NCBI GenBank assembly: GCA_938034415.1
Contig: CALHLE010000064.1
Coordinates: forward strand, 1-60,515
From: an uncultured Anaerolineae bacterium
GTDB lineage: Bacteria; Chloroflexota; Anaerolineae; J036; Brachytrichaceae
DNA: 60,515 nt
Direction of reading: 5' to 3'
In this document: one piece after another, positions 30,893 through 38,829 of the stretch
How positions within the stretch are numbered: the stretch's first letter is position 1
Layout: each line of letters starts with the position of its first letter
The notes under the pieces: generated by a model
What the model saw: the letters and a program-made list of their open reading frames with translations, nothing else
Told to the model about the DNA's origin: nothing
Database searches by the model: none
Made by a program: the position numbers and the translations under genes

Positions 30893-33800
30893 GCGCGGCG
30901 TCCGTTGGCGAGTTCCACTTGGTCCAGCCGCAAGCTCAGCGCGGTGCTTGTGCCGTCGGCGCCCATGCTGATGCCGTAGATCGTCGTCGCGGCTTCCACC
31001 GTGCGCCGGTTATGCGTGATGATGATGAACTGGGTGCTGTCGCTCAGGCTCTCCAGCATCGCGCGGAAGCGTCCGACGTTCGACTCGTCCAGCGCGGCAT
31101 CCACCTCGTCCAGCACGCAGAACGGCGTCGGCTTCACCTGCAGGATGGCGAACAGGAGCGCCGTCGCCGTGAGCGAGCGCTCGCCGCCGGAGAGCAGCGC
31201 CAATGATTGCGGGCGCTTGCCGGGCGGTTGGGCGTGGATTTCCACGCCGCACTCGTCAAGGTTGTCCGGGTTGATCAGCGTAAGCCGCGCTTGGCCGCCG
31301 CCGAACAACACCTTGAACGTGTGCTGGAAAGCGTTGGCGATGGCGTCGAACGTCTGGCGAAAGGTGTCCTTCATCACGTCGTTCAGCTCGGCGATCACCT
31401 GCCGCAGCGACGCCGAGGCTTTTTCCAGGTCGTCGCATTGCTCGGTGATGAAGCGGTGTCGCTCGCTCAACGCCTCGAACTCGGCTTGTGCCTCTTCGTT
31501 GATGGCGCCCAGGCGTTTGATCTGACCGCGCAACTGGGCGATGCGGTCCTCAATGCCATCGGGCAATGCCTCAACCGATGGGAGGGACTCCAGGATTTGC
31601 GATGGGTCTGCGACCGTCGCATCGGCGCCGGCGGGGTCTTCCGCTGGCCGCTCCGGTTTCCGGGCGTCGTGCTCCACCTCGGCCAGGGCGCGTCGGCGCA
31701 AGTTCTCCAGCTCATCGTTGTGTCGCGCCAGCTCCAGCGTGATAGCGTTCAGGTGAGATTCGCGCTCGCGCAGCGCGTGTTCGGCTTCTCGCCGGCGCTC
31801 ATCCAACTCGGCGAGCTGCGCCTCGACTGCAGCGACCTCGCTTTGCAACGGCGCGATCTCCGCGTCGGCCTCGCGCCAGGCGGCTTCCGCCTGGGCGACG
31901 GCGTCGGCCATTTGCTGAAGCGTGGCCTCGGCTGCTTGCCGTTGCGTCGTCAGTTCGGCCAGGCGCCGCGCGCGTGTTTCGTGCTGCGCCAGCGCCTCGG
32001 CGCGCGCCGCAGCCCGTTCGCGGCTGAGCGATTCGGCGTGCTGCATCGCGCTCTGCGCGGCCGCGAGCATGGCTTGCGCAGCCGTGAGCGACTCCAGCCA
32101 GCCGCTCCGGAGCTGCTCATTCAGGCGAGCGTCGAGTTCGCGCAGCGCCTGCTGCGCTTCGGCGAGCGCCGCTTCACGCTGGGCGAGCAGGTCGGCGGCC
32201 TCCGCCAGTTGCCGGTCGAGCGACTCGACCTCTTCGCTCAGGCGTTGCATGTCGCCGGCCAACGCGGCCAGGGATTCCTCCAGCAGGCTGATCTTGCGCT
32301 GCGCCGCCTCGATGCGGTTGCGCCGGTTGGCGCTTTCGCGGTTGAAGAGGTCGCGCGCTTGGGTCGTTTGCGCCAAGAGGCGGCGCGCCGCTTCAAATTC
32401 GCGCTGCGCCTCGTCGCGATGTTGCCGGGCGCGCTCGAGGTTGGCCAGCACGGTTTCGTAGTCTGGCGCCGCCGGCGCCTCGGCTTCCATGCCCAAGATG
32501 ATGGGCGAGCGCGCGCCGGCCGCCAGCGACAATGTGCCGACGCTATGGGCCACTTCGCCGTCGCGCGTCACGCACAGGTAGCCATCCGGCAACTGCGCGG
32601 CCAGCGTGCGCGCGGCGTCCAGGTCGCGCGCGATGAACATCCGGCCGGCGATGATGCGCAAGGCCGGCTTTATCCACTCCGGGGCGCTGATCGCGTCGAG
32701 CAGCGGGCGAGCGTGACATGCGCGGGCGCGCTCGCGCAAGGTTTGGGCATCTGCCTTGCGTTCGTCGTCAAAGGCGCGGAGCGTGTGGGTCAAGATCACG
32801 GCGAGCCGGCCGGATGCTTGCTCGACGAGCCAAGCGCGCAGGCGCGTCAGGCCGGCTTCACCCTCCTCCGGCCGGTCGGGGGCGATGATGACGGCGCTGA
32901 GCAGCTCGCCCAGCGCCGCCTCGACGGCCTTTTGGTCGTCCGGCGCGATCTGAATGAAGGACGACAGCGCGCCGCGCGCGCCGGGCACACCGGCCTGCGC
33001 TGCTGCGGCGGCCAGCTCATCGGCGCTGCGGGCGGCCCGCGCGCGCATGTCGGCGAAGAGCGTCATGCGCGAGGTCAACCGCTCTTCCGCCTCCGCCGCG
33101 GCCAGAACCGACTGCGCTTGTTCCAACGACGCCCGCGCCGACTCGAGCGCTTGAACCGCCGACTCGTATTGCGCCTCGAACAGGTTCATCTGCGACGCCT
33201 CGCGTTCCATAGCGGCGCTCATCTCGTCCAGCGCCGCCAGTTCTGCTTCGCGCTGCGCGCCTAGGTCGGCCGCGCGCCTGGACATGGCGTCGAGTTGTTG
33301 TCGCAGCGCATCTTGTCGGGCGCGCAGGCCGGCGATGTGGTCGCGCGCTGCCCGCGCGGCGTCGCCGGCTTCGGTCAGGCGCTGCTCCGCAGCGGCGCGT
33401 TGTCTTTCCAGCGCGGCGCGTTCGTTTTGACGCTCGGACACGGCCATCTCGGCGAGTTCAAGCTCGCGTTGGCGCTCCAGGCAGGCGGCCTGCGCTGCCG
33501 CCAGGGCGGCCTGCGCCTCGTCGGCGCGCGCGGTGAGTGCATCCACGGCGGCGGCCGACTCGTCCAGTTCGCGCTGGGCTTCGGCCGCCTGCCATCCTAG
33601 CGCGGCGACGCGTTCGCGCATCACGGCCAGTTCGCGCGATGCAACCTCGGCGGCCTGGCGCGTCGCATCGCGCCGGGCGTGCATGTCGGTCAGGCGCGTC
33701 TGTAGCGTCCGACGCGCCTCGCGCAGTGCGGCGCTGCGTTCATCCAGCGCGCGGATCGCATCCAGCGCCTCGGTGACGGCGCGCTGCGCGTCGTGCTGAG

Positions 33801-34539
33801 CGACGGCGGCCGCCTCGATAGCGGATCGCACCCGCCGGTAGTGGTAGCCCAGCCATATGCGGGCAAGCTGATCCAGTTCGTCGGCCAGCGCGCGGTATTG
33901 GCGCGCGCGCTCGGCCTGCCGTTCGAGTTGTTTCAGGCGCGGCGTGATTTCGTTGAGGATGTCGCGGGCGCGCTCCAGGTTGTGGTTGGTCTCTTCCAGC
34001 TTGCGCAGGGCGTCCTCGCGCCGGTCGCGATAGCCGGCGATGCCGGCGGCTTCCTCGAACAGCGCGCGGCGTTCCTCCGGCTTTTGCGCCAGCGCCTCGT
34101 CCACCAAGCCCTGGCCGATCACCGTGTAGGTGCGTTCGGCCAGCCCGCTGTGGGCCAGCAGGTCGGTCACGTCGCGCAGGCGCACGCGGTTGCCGTTGAG
34201 CACGTATTCGTTGGTGCCGTCGCGGTAGGCCCGCCGGCCGATCTCGATCTCGCTGAACTCAATCGGGAAGAAGCCGTCGCTGTTGTCGAAAGTAAGAATC
34301 ACCTCGGCCATGCTGGCGCGGGGGCGCCGCGCGCTGCCGGAGAAGATCATGTCATCGGTCTTCTTGCCGCGCAGCAGAGAGAACTGCTGCTCGCCGAGCG
34401 CCCAGCGGATGCCATCGGCGATGTTGCTTTTGCCGCTGCCGTTGGGTCCGATGATGCAGGTGATGCCCTCGCCGAACTCGAAGCGCGTCTTGCTGGCGAA
34501 GGTTTTGTAGCCGTTGAGCGTGAGGGTCTTCAGGCGCAT
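30889..34539 (-). CDS. smc: Chromosome segregation protein SMC
   Basis: The 1216-residue protein has the complete SMC plan. The N-terminal head has Walker A GPNGSGKS (31-38). Two long coiled coils follow, rich in Glu, Arg and Ala, separated by a hinge with GARGALSSFIQIAPDDQKAVEAALGELL (about 515-660). The C-terminal head has the signature LSGGERSLTATALLFAI and Walker B FCVLDEVDAALDESNV. SMC dimers with ScpA and ScpB extrude DNA loops and help segregate chromosomes; scpA/B are not here. I chose the ATG at 34539 because the conserved MRLKTLTLNGYKTFA begins there. A TAGAAT hexamer ten bases upstream supports it. crtI-like gene follows with an ATGA overlap. Confidence 0.96.
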   Translation of the reverse strand: MRLKTLTLNGYKTFASKTRFEFGEGITCIIGPNGSGKSNIADGIRWALGEQQFSLLRGKKTDDMIFSGSARRPRASMAEVILTFDNSDGFFPIEFSEIEIGRRAYRDGTNEYVLNGNRVRLRDVTDLLAHSGLAERTYTVIGQGLVDEALAQKPEERRALFEEAAGIAGYRDRREDALRKLEETNHNLERARDILNEITPRLKQLERQAERARQYRALADELDQLARIWLGYHYRRVRSAIEAAAVAQHDAQRAVTEALDAIRALDERSAALREARRTLQTRLTDMHARRDATRQAAEVASRELAVMRERVAALGWQAAEAQRELDESAAAVDALTARADEAQAALAAAQAACLERQRELELAEMAVSERQNERAALERQRAAAEQRLTEAGDAARAARDHIAGLRARQDALRQQLDAMSRRAADLGAQREAELAALDEMSAAMEREASQMNLFEAQYESAVQALESARASLEQAQSVLAAAEAEERLTSRMTLFADMRARAARSADELAAAAAQAGVPGARGALSSFIQIAPDDQKAVEAALGELLSAVIIAPDRPEEGEAGLTRLRAWLVEQASGRLAVILTHTLRAFDDERKADAQTLRERARACHARPLLDAISAPEWIKPALRIIAGRMFIARDLDAARTLAAQLPDGYLCVTRDGEVAHSVGTLSLAAGARSPIILGMEAEAPAAPDYETVLANLERARQHRDEAQREFEAARRLLAQTTQARDLFNRESANRRNRIEAAQRKISLLEESLAALAGDMQRLSEEVESLDRQLAEAADLLAQREAALAEAQQALRELDARLNEQLRSGWLESLTAAQAMLAAAQSAMQHAESLSRERAAARAEALAQHETRARRLAELTTQRQAAEATLQQMADAVAQAEAAWREADAEIAPLQSEVAAVEAQLAELDERRREAEHALRERESHLNAITLELARHNDELENLRRRALAEVEHDARKPERPAEDPAGADATVADPSQILESLPSVEALPDGIEDRIAQLRGQIKRLGAINEEAQAEFEALSERHRFITEQCDDLEKASASLRQVIAELNDVMKDTFRQTFDAIANAFQHTFKVLFGGGQARLTLINPDNLDECGVEIHAQPPGKRPQSLALLSGGERSLTATALLFAILQVKPTPFCVLDEVDAALDESNVGRFRAMLESLSDSTQFIIITHNRRTVEAATTIYGISMGADGTSTALSLRLDQVELANGRRA

Positions 34540-34549
34540 CGCGGGGTTG

Positions 34550-34555
34550 ATTCTA
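34550..34555 (-). promoter_or_regulatory. -10 hexamer for smc
   Basis: TAGAAT on the minus strand, ten bases before the ATG at 34539. The transcript would have a leader of only a few bases. Confidence 0.45.
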
Positions 34556-34562
34556 ATCACAC

Positions 34563-35387
34563 CTACCTGGCCGGCCATGCCGGCGCTGCGCCCGCTTGCG
34601 TTTCGCGCTCGTGCGCTTGAATGACCTGTAACCACATCTCAGCGTGCGCTTCTAGGCCGCGATCGGAGAAGTGGCAACCGTCATAGCGGTATTCCGGCCC
34701 CAGTTGGTCAGTGTCCGGGCCGAGGTAGATGCCCAGCTTGGGATCGGCCAACCCGATCTGTGCGGCGCGGATCGTCTCGTTGGGGGGATATTGGCCACAG
34801 CGGGTGGCGATTGCGACGAACGCCGGCGCGTCTACGCCCAGCGCGCGGATCGCCTTGAGCATGCCCAGGAAGCGCCTTTGGTAGTCCTGTGCGGATGTGC
34901 CGAGCACGGCGTCGCTTTCGCCCTGATGCCACAGCAGATGGGTGAAGCGCAGCCGGGCTTGGCGGGCTTCGCGCACGTTGCGCAGCAAGTCTTCGTGTAA
35001 GCGGCCCTCCGGCGCCCACTGCGCGATCTCCGTTGCGCCTATGGCAGCCGGCACGAACACGACGCGGTCGTAGAGCTTGGCGGCGATGATCTGGTCGCCC
35101 AGTCGGGTCCACACGCTGCCGCCGTTGCCGTCTGCGCCGGCCAGCGGGTCGCGGGCGCGGCTGTAGCGCCCGCGGAAGAAGTTGAGCACGCGCGGCCCGG
35201 CGGTGCGCCGGCTCTCGCCCCAGTTGCCGGCGTTCGACTGTCCGAACACCAGCGCGACCATGACCCGCGGGCGCGCCGGTCGAGTCGGCGCAGGCGATTG
35301 GGCGCGCGCCGGTGGAAGCGCGAGCACTGCGGCAATCAGCACCCCCAGCGTTGCTGCCCAGCGAGAGAAGATCAATTGGAATCTCAT
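34563..35387 (-). CDS. Exported SASA/CE6-type carbohydrate esterase
   Basis: The 274-residue protein starts with a signal peptide (about 9-32, ending ALPPARAQS). The rest fits the sialate O-acetylesterase/CE6 domain: ALVFGQSNAGNWGE with the nucleophile serine, LLWHQGESDAVLGTSAQDY, and the late catalytic pair in YDGCHFSDRGLEAH. Such esterases remove acetyl groups from xylan or other surface sugars. The start overlaps the stop of the upstream mini protein by four bases. The C-terminal tail is short and alanine-rich. Substrate is unknown. Confidence 0.85.
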   Translation of the reverse strand: MRFQLIFSRWAATLGVLIAAVLALPPARAQSPAPTRPARPRVMVALVFGQSNAGNWGESRRTAGPRVLNFFRGRYSRARDPLAGADGNGGSVWTRLGDQIIAAKLYDRVVFVPAAIGATEIAQWAPEGRLHEDLLRNVREARQARLRFTHLLWHQGESDAVLGTSAQDYQRRFLGMLKAIRALGVDAPAFVAIATRCGQYPPNETIRAAQIGLADPKLGIYLGPDTDQLGPEYRYDGCHFSDRGLEAHAEMWLQVIQAHERETQAGAAPAWPAR

Positions 35388-35638
35388 CGGGCGATGATGC
35401 TGGCTGCGAGGATGACGAGCGCCAGCCCGGCCAGCGCTGCCGCCGCGATGACTAACGCGCGAGACAACCACACCCTCTGTCCATGGCGGCGGTGCATCGC
35501 TGCGCCGCGCCCTAACTCGGCCGAGTTAGCCGAGGGCGCGCCGACCACGCTGCTGAGCCACCATGCGCGCGCGCAGTAAGCATACTGGCCAATTTCGCTG
35601 GCCCGAATAACGCGATGCGGTTCGGAAGCGTCGGACAT
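35384..35638 (-). CDS. Mini protein with a Cas4/Dna2 N-terminus-like motif and a membrane helix
   Basis: The 84-residue protein begins RVIRASEIGQYAYCARAWWLSSVVG followed by SAELGRGAAMHRRHG. In Cas4 and related RecB-family nucleases the pattern is an S-E-x-x-QY-x-YC-x-R iron-sulfur start followed by E-x-x-x-G-x-x-x-H. Here that opening is intact (one Cys), but the catalytic D and E-x-K and the last three cysteines are missing. A membrane helix (about 58-82) ends the protein instead. So it is a truncated, membrane-anchored relative or a mimic. It is coupled to the esterase gene by ATGA. No cas gene or repeat array is near. Confidence 0.6.
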   Translation of the reverse strand: MSDASEPHRVIRASEIGQYAYCARAWWLSSVVGAPSANSAELGRGAAMHRRHGQRVWLSRALVIAAAALAGLALVILAASIIAR

Positions 35639-35645
35639 CCTTTTG

Positions 35646-35651
35646 AGTATA
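35646..35651 (-). promoter_or_regulatory. -10 hexamer for the mini protein-esterase pair
   Basis: TATACT on the minus strand, seven bases from the ATG at 35638. Together with TAGAAT at 35676-35681 it forms a back-to-back pair of leaderless promoters in 52 bases. Confidence 0.5.
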
Positions 35652-35675
35652 TGTGGATCACACGGGTGCCCCGGC

Positions 35676-35681
35676 TAGAAT
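35676..35681 (+). promoter_or_regulatory. -10 hexamer for prsW
   Basis: TAGAAT nine bases before the ATG at 35691 (six before an in-frame TTG at 35688). Confidence 0.5.
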
Positions 35682-35690
35682 ACGCGCTTG

Positions 35691-36650
35691 ATGCCGATCT
35701 TACTTTCCGCCCTGATTGTGGCGCTCCCCACCTACCTGTACGCGCGCCTGGTGCGCGGCATCGATCGCTTCGAGCAGGAGCCTGCCAAATACCTGTTCGT
35801 CGCGTTTGTCTGGGGCGCGCTGCCGGCGGCCTTTCTCGCGGCGATCTTTCAGACGATGCTGACGCTGCCGATCACGTTTATCTGGGATGAGGCGACGTCC
35901 ATGGCGGCGAATTCGATCGTCTTCGCGCCGCTGACCGAGGAACTCCTCAAGGGCCTGATGGTCGCTTTGATCTACTTGCAGCGCCGGCGCGAATTCGACG
36001 GCTGGGTAGATGGCATCGTGTATGGCTCGACGGTGGGCTTCGGCTTTGCCTACGTCGAGAACATCATTTATTTGGCAAGCGCCGACTCGCCGGGGCAATG
36101 GGTTTGGTTGTTCATCTTGCGCGTGATCGTGTTCGGCTTCATGCACGGCTTCTACACTTCGCTGATCGGCATCGGCTTCGGCGTGGCGCGGCATGCGGCC
36201 TCGCCGGCGCGCGCATTCTGGAGCATCGCGCTGGGCTGGTCCGCAGCGATCGTGACGCATGCGATTCACAACGCATCGGTCACGCTCGCCGATGCCAGCG
36301 ACGGTCAGTCGCTGGGCGTTGCCTTGCTCAACTATGGCTTGCTGATCGCGCTGATGCTGGGTCTGCGCTGGGTCAGCAAGCGCCACGACCGCGAAATGTT
36401 CCGCGCTTATCTGGCAGATGAACCGCCGGATGTTGTTCCGCCGCGCGCATACGATGCGCTCATCGGCGCGCGCAGCGCACGGCAACTCGACAGATCGTTC
36501 TGCCACCTCGCGGGCGAGTTGGCGCAACGCAAGCGGCAACTCATCCGATACGGGGAACCGGTGGCGGAAGAGGTCGCTCGGCTGCGCGATCAACTGCGCG
36601 CGCTCAATACTTCTCGCGGCCGGTTGGCCGCTGCGTCGCCATCCGGCTGA
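35691..36650 (+). CDS. PrsW-family intramembrane metalloprotease
   Basis: The 319-residue protein has about eight membrane helices and the PrsW motif set in order: LTEELLKGL (two Glu), FAYVENIIYL, the FMHGFYTSLIGIGFGVAR helix with His, and THAIHNAS (His pair). In Bacillus, PrsW makes the first cut in the anti-sigma factor RsiW; here no sigma or anti-sigma gene is adjacent. A soluble C-terminal tail (about 230-319) carries LAGELAQRKRQLIRYGEPVAEEVARLRDQL, a helical, basic segment. The gene is followed on the other strand by a geranylgeranyl reductase with three bases between stops. Confidence 0.88.
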   Translation: MPILLSALIVALPTYLYARLVRGIDRFEQEPAKYLFVAFVWGALPAAFLAAIFQTMLTLPITFIWDEATSMAANSIVFAPLTEELLKGLMVALIYLQRRREFDGWVDGIVYGSTVGFGFAYVENIIYLASADSPGQWVWLFILRVIVFGFMHGFYTSLIGIGFGVARHAASPARAFWSIALGWSAAIVTHAIHNASVTLADASDGQSLGVALLNYGLLIALMLGLRWVSKRHDREMFRAYLADEPPDVVPPRAYDALIGARSARQLDRSFCHLAGELAQRKRQLIRYGEPVAEEVARLRDQLRALNTSRGRLAAASPSG

Positions 36651-36653
36651 ATG

Positions 36654-37862
36654 TTAGCCCCATCCGAGCAGCGCACGCAGCGCGCGGCCGGCTGTGAGCT
36701 TGCGGCGCACCGGCGCGCCGCCGAGCACCACCTGCGTCAGTTTTCGGCGCAGGTCGTGCCGCCGGTTCGCCAGCGCCACCAGCGCATTCAGCGCTGCGGG
36801 GTGCGCGCACCATCGGCGCACCCAAGCGCAAAACTCAAACAGCGCCTGAAAGCGTTCGCGCAGGGCCTGGTCGTAGGCCGCCAGTCGTTGGGGTGTGAAG
36901 TCATCTTGTGCGAGCATTGCGAAGGCGTGCTCGGCGGCGATGCGGCCCGACTCCAGCGCGTAGTCAATGCCCTCGCCGGTGAGCGGGTTGACCAAACCGG
37001 CGGCCTCGCCCACCAGCAGCGCGCGCTCGCCGAAGGTCGGCGACGTTAAGAAGTCTTCGCGCAGCGGATACCCTCGCGCAGGGCCGGCCTGTGTTGCGCC
37101 TTCCAGCAACCGCCGCATCGCCGGCGACCGGCGAAACGACTCAAAGAAACCCAGCGCCGACGCCGTCCGATCGTGCCTGAAGTATCCGACGCCGACGTTG
37201 GCGGCGTCCGAGGCGATGGGGAAGACCCATCCGTAACCCGGCAGAGGCGCGCCGTCGAAGCGCAGCATCCAGACATCGGTCAGCTCACGGACGTTCTCGA
37301 AGTAGGCGCGCGCGGCGACGATGACCCGGGGTTGGGCGCGCAAGATGCCGGCGCGCAGCAGCAGGCCGGTGTTCGCGCCTGTGGCGATCACCGCCAGGCG
37401 CGCCCGGAAGGCGACGCGCCGACCATCGCGTTCGCCTGCGATCTCGACATGTGGCGCGCCGTTCGACGCCTCGACGCGCATGGCGCTCACGTGCGCGCGC
37501 GGCTCGAAGCGCGCGCCGCTGCGAATGGCGCGGCGGAGCAACAGATCGTCGAGCTTGAGGCGCGGCACCACCAACGCGAAGTCGGGCAGGTCGTTCGACA
37601 TCGCGATGGTGTCCGCGGTGGAGCGATGGTTTGGCGCAAACACCTCGAAGCGCCGGATGACGTGGCCGATGCGCCGGAGGTCCTCAACCAGCCCCATGTC
37701 GTGCAGCACGCTCACCGCCCGCGGCGTCAACCCGTCGCCGCAAGTTTTGTCGCGCGGAAAGTCCGCCTTGTCCAGCAGAAGCACCTTGACGCCGCGCTGG
37801 GCCAGATAATGCGCCGTCGCCGAACCGGCCGGGCCGGCGCCGATAATTGCCACATCGTACAT
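36654..37862 (-). CDS. Geranylgeranyl reductase family FAD-dependent oxidoreductase
   Basis: The 402-residue protein starts MYDVAIIGAGPAGSATAHYLA (FAD loop), then PRDKTCGDGLTPRAV, a strongly typical geranylgeranyl reductase segment, and GEAAGLVNPLTGEGIDYALESG near residue 290. The family reduces the double bonds of geranylgeranyl chains, in bacteria for chlorophyll side chains, menaquinone or lipids. With carotenoid genes nearby, an isoprenoid role is likely; a chlorophyll role would need bch genes, none of which is here. All conserved segments are present. Confidence 0.88.
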   Translation of the reverse strand: MYDVAIIGAGPAGSATAHYLAQRGVKVLLLDKADFPRDKTCGDGLTPRAVSVLHDMGLVEDLRRIGHVIRRFEVFAPNHRSTADTIAMSNDLPDFALVVPRLKLDDLLLRRAIRSGARFEPRAHVSAMRVEASNGAPHVEIAGERDGRRVAFRARLAVIATGANTGLLLRAGILRAQPRVIVAARAYFENVRELTDVWMLRFDGAPLPGYGWVFPIASDAANVGVGYFRHDRTASALGFFESFRRSPAMRRLLEGATQAGPARGYPLREDFLTSPTFGERALLVGEAAGLVNPLTGEGIDYALESGRIAAEHAFAMLAQDDFTPQRLAAYDQALRERFQALFEFCAWVRRWCAHPAALNALVALANRRHDLRRKLTQVVLGGAPVRRKLTAGRALRALLGWG

Positions 37863-37897
37863 ACCGCAATTGAACCACGAGCGAAGGACTGCTGCTT

Positions 37898-37903
37898 TAG
37901 AAT
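37898..37903 (+). promoter_or_regulatory. -10 hexamer for the homocysteine methyltransferase gene
   Basis: TAGAAT with six bases to the GTG at 37910, the tightest spacing of the set. It supports the GTG as start. Confidence 0.5.
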
Positions 37904-37909
37904 GACGCC

Positions 37910-38809
37910 GTGACGCTCATCCTCGATGGGGCAATGGGCACGGAGCTGACGCGGCGTGGGGTGGATACGGCGCTGCCGCTGTGGTCGGCGATCGCGCTCG
38001 ACGCCGCGCCGGATGTCGTGGCGCAGATTCATCGCGATTACCTTGACGCCGGCGCGCGCGTCATCACCACGAACACCTTCCGCACCAACGTTCGCGCGCT
38101 GGCCAAGGCCGGCATCGCCCATCGCGCGCGCGAACTGACCTTCCAAGCGGTCGCGCTGGCGCGGCAGGCGGTGATGGCTTGGCAGCAGGGTCAAGGCCGC
38201 GCGTCCTGCGGCTCCTCGGCCGCCGATCCCCCCATCCAAGTCGCCGGCAGCATCGCCCCGGTCGAGGATTGCTATGCGCCCGAACTTGTGCCAAGCGACG
38301 CCGAGTTAGCCGAAGAGCACGCCGTCCTCGCGCGCAACCTGGCCGATGCCGGCGTGGATTTGATCCTGGTCGAGACGCAGAACACGATCCGCGAAGCCGT
38401 CGCCGCCGCGCGCGCCGTGCGCGCGGTCGGCAAACCGCTATGGGTGAGCTTCACGTTGGACGACGAGAATCGCCTGTTGAGCGGGGAATGGCTGCCCGAC
38501 GCCGTTCGCGCGGTGCTGCCGTTTGAGCCGCGCGCTATCCTGGTCAACTGCGTTCCGGTCAGACAAGTGGCTTCGGCGTTGAAGCTGCTGCGCAGCGCCG
38601 CGCCGTCTCACGTCGCCATCGGCGCATACGGCAACGTCGGCCATGTGGATGAAGTCATTGGCTGGACGTTGGCCAACGCGGTCGCGCCGGACGCATACGC
38701 CGAAGCCGCGCGCGAATGGCGCGACCTGGGCGCGACGATCATCGGCGGCTGTTGCGGCACGACGCCCGAGCACATTCGGGCCGTCAGCGCGCAGTTGGCC
38801 GAGCGTTGA
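37910..38809 (+). CDS. Homocysteine S-methyltransferase family protein
   Basis: The 299-residue protein has the zinc-site pattern of the pfam S-methyltransferase domain: LDGAMGTELTRRG at the N-terminus, a Cys in NCVPVRQ and the Cys pair in GGCCGTTPEHI near the end, plus VETQNTIREA. These enzymes move a methyl group to homocysteine from S-methylmethionine, betaine or, in MetH, methyl-B12. At this size, without folate and B12 domains, it is a BHMT/MmuM-like enzyme or a stand-alone methyl acceptor subunit. The GTG start at 37910 has a -10 six bases upstream. Confidence 0.88.
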   Translation: MTLILDGAMGTELTRRGVDTALPLWSAIALDAAPDVVAQIHRDYLDAGARVITTNTFRTNVRALAKAGIAHRARELTFQAVALARQAVMAWQQGQGRASCGSSAADPPIQVAGSIAPVEDCYAPELVPSDAELAEEHAVLARNLADAGVDLILVETQNTIREAVAAARAVRAVGKPLWVSFTLDDENRLLSGEWLPDAVRAVLPFEPRAILVNCVPVRQVASALKLLRSAAPSHVAIGAYGNVGHVDEVIGWTLANAVAPDAYAEAAREWRDLGATIIGGCCGTTPEHIRAVSAQLAER

Positions 38810-38829
38810 AGGCGCTAGGGGCCCTTGTC

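Noticed and set aside
31207-33264. 685-codon open frame on the plus strand inside smc
   Set aside because: It is the mirror of the repetitive SMC coiled coils and has no recognisable fold.
35384-35638. CRISPR-associated Cas4 and a nearby CRISPR array
   Set aside because: The protein lacks the nuclease residues and the later cysteines, and no repeat-spacer array or other cas gene is visible in the window.
25441-37862. Photosynthesis gene cluster
   Set aside because: Carotenoid genes and a geranylgeranyl reductase are present, but no bch, puf or chlorosome gene lies in the window.
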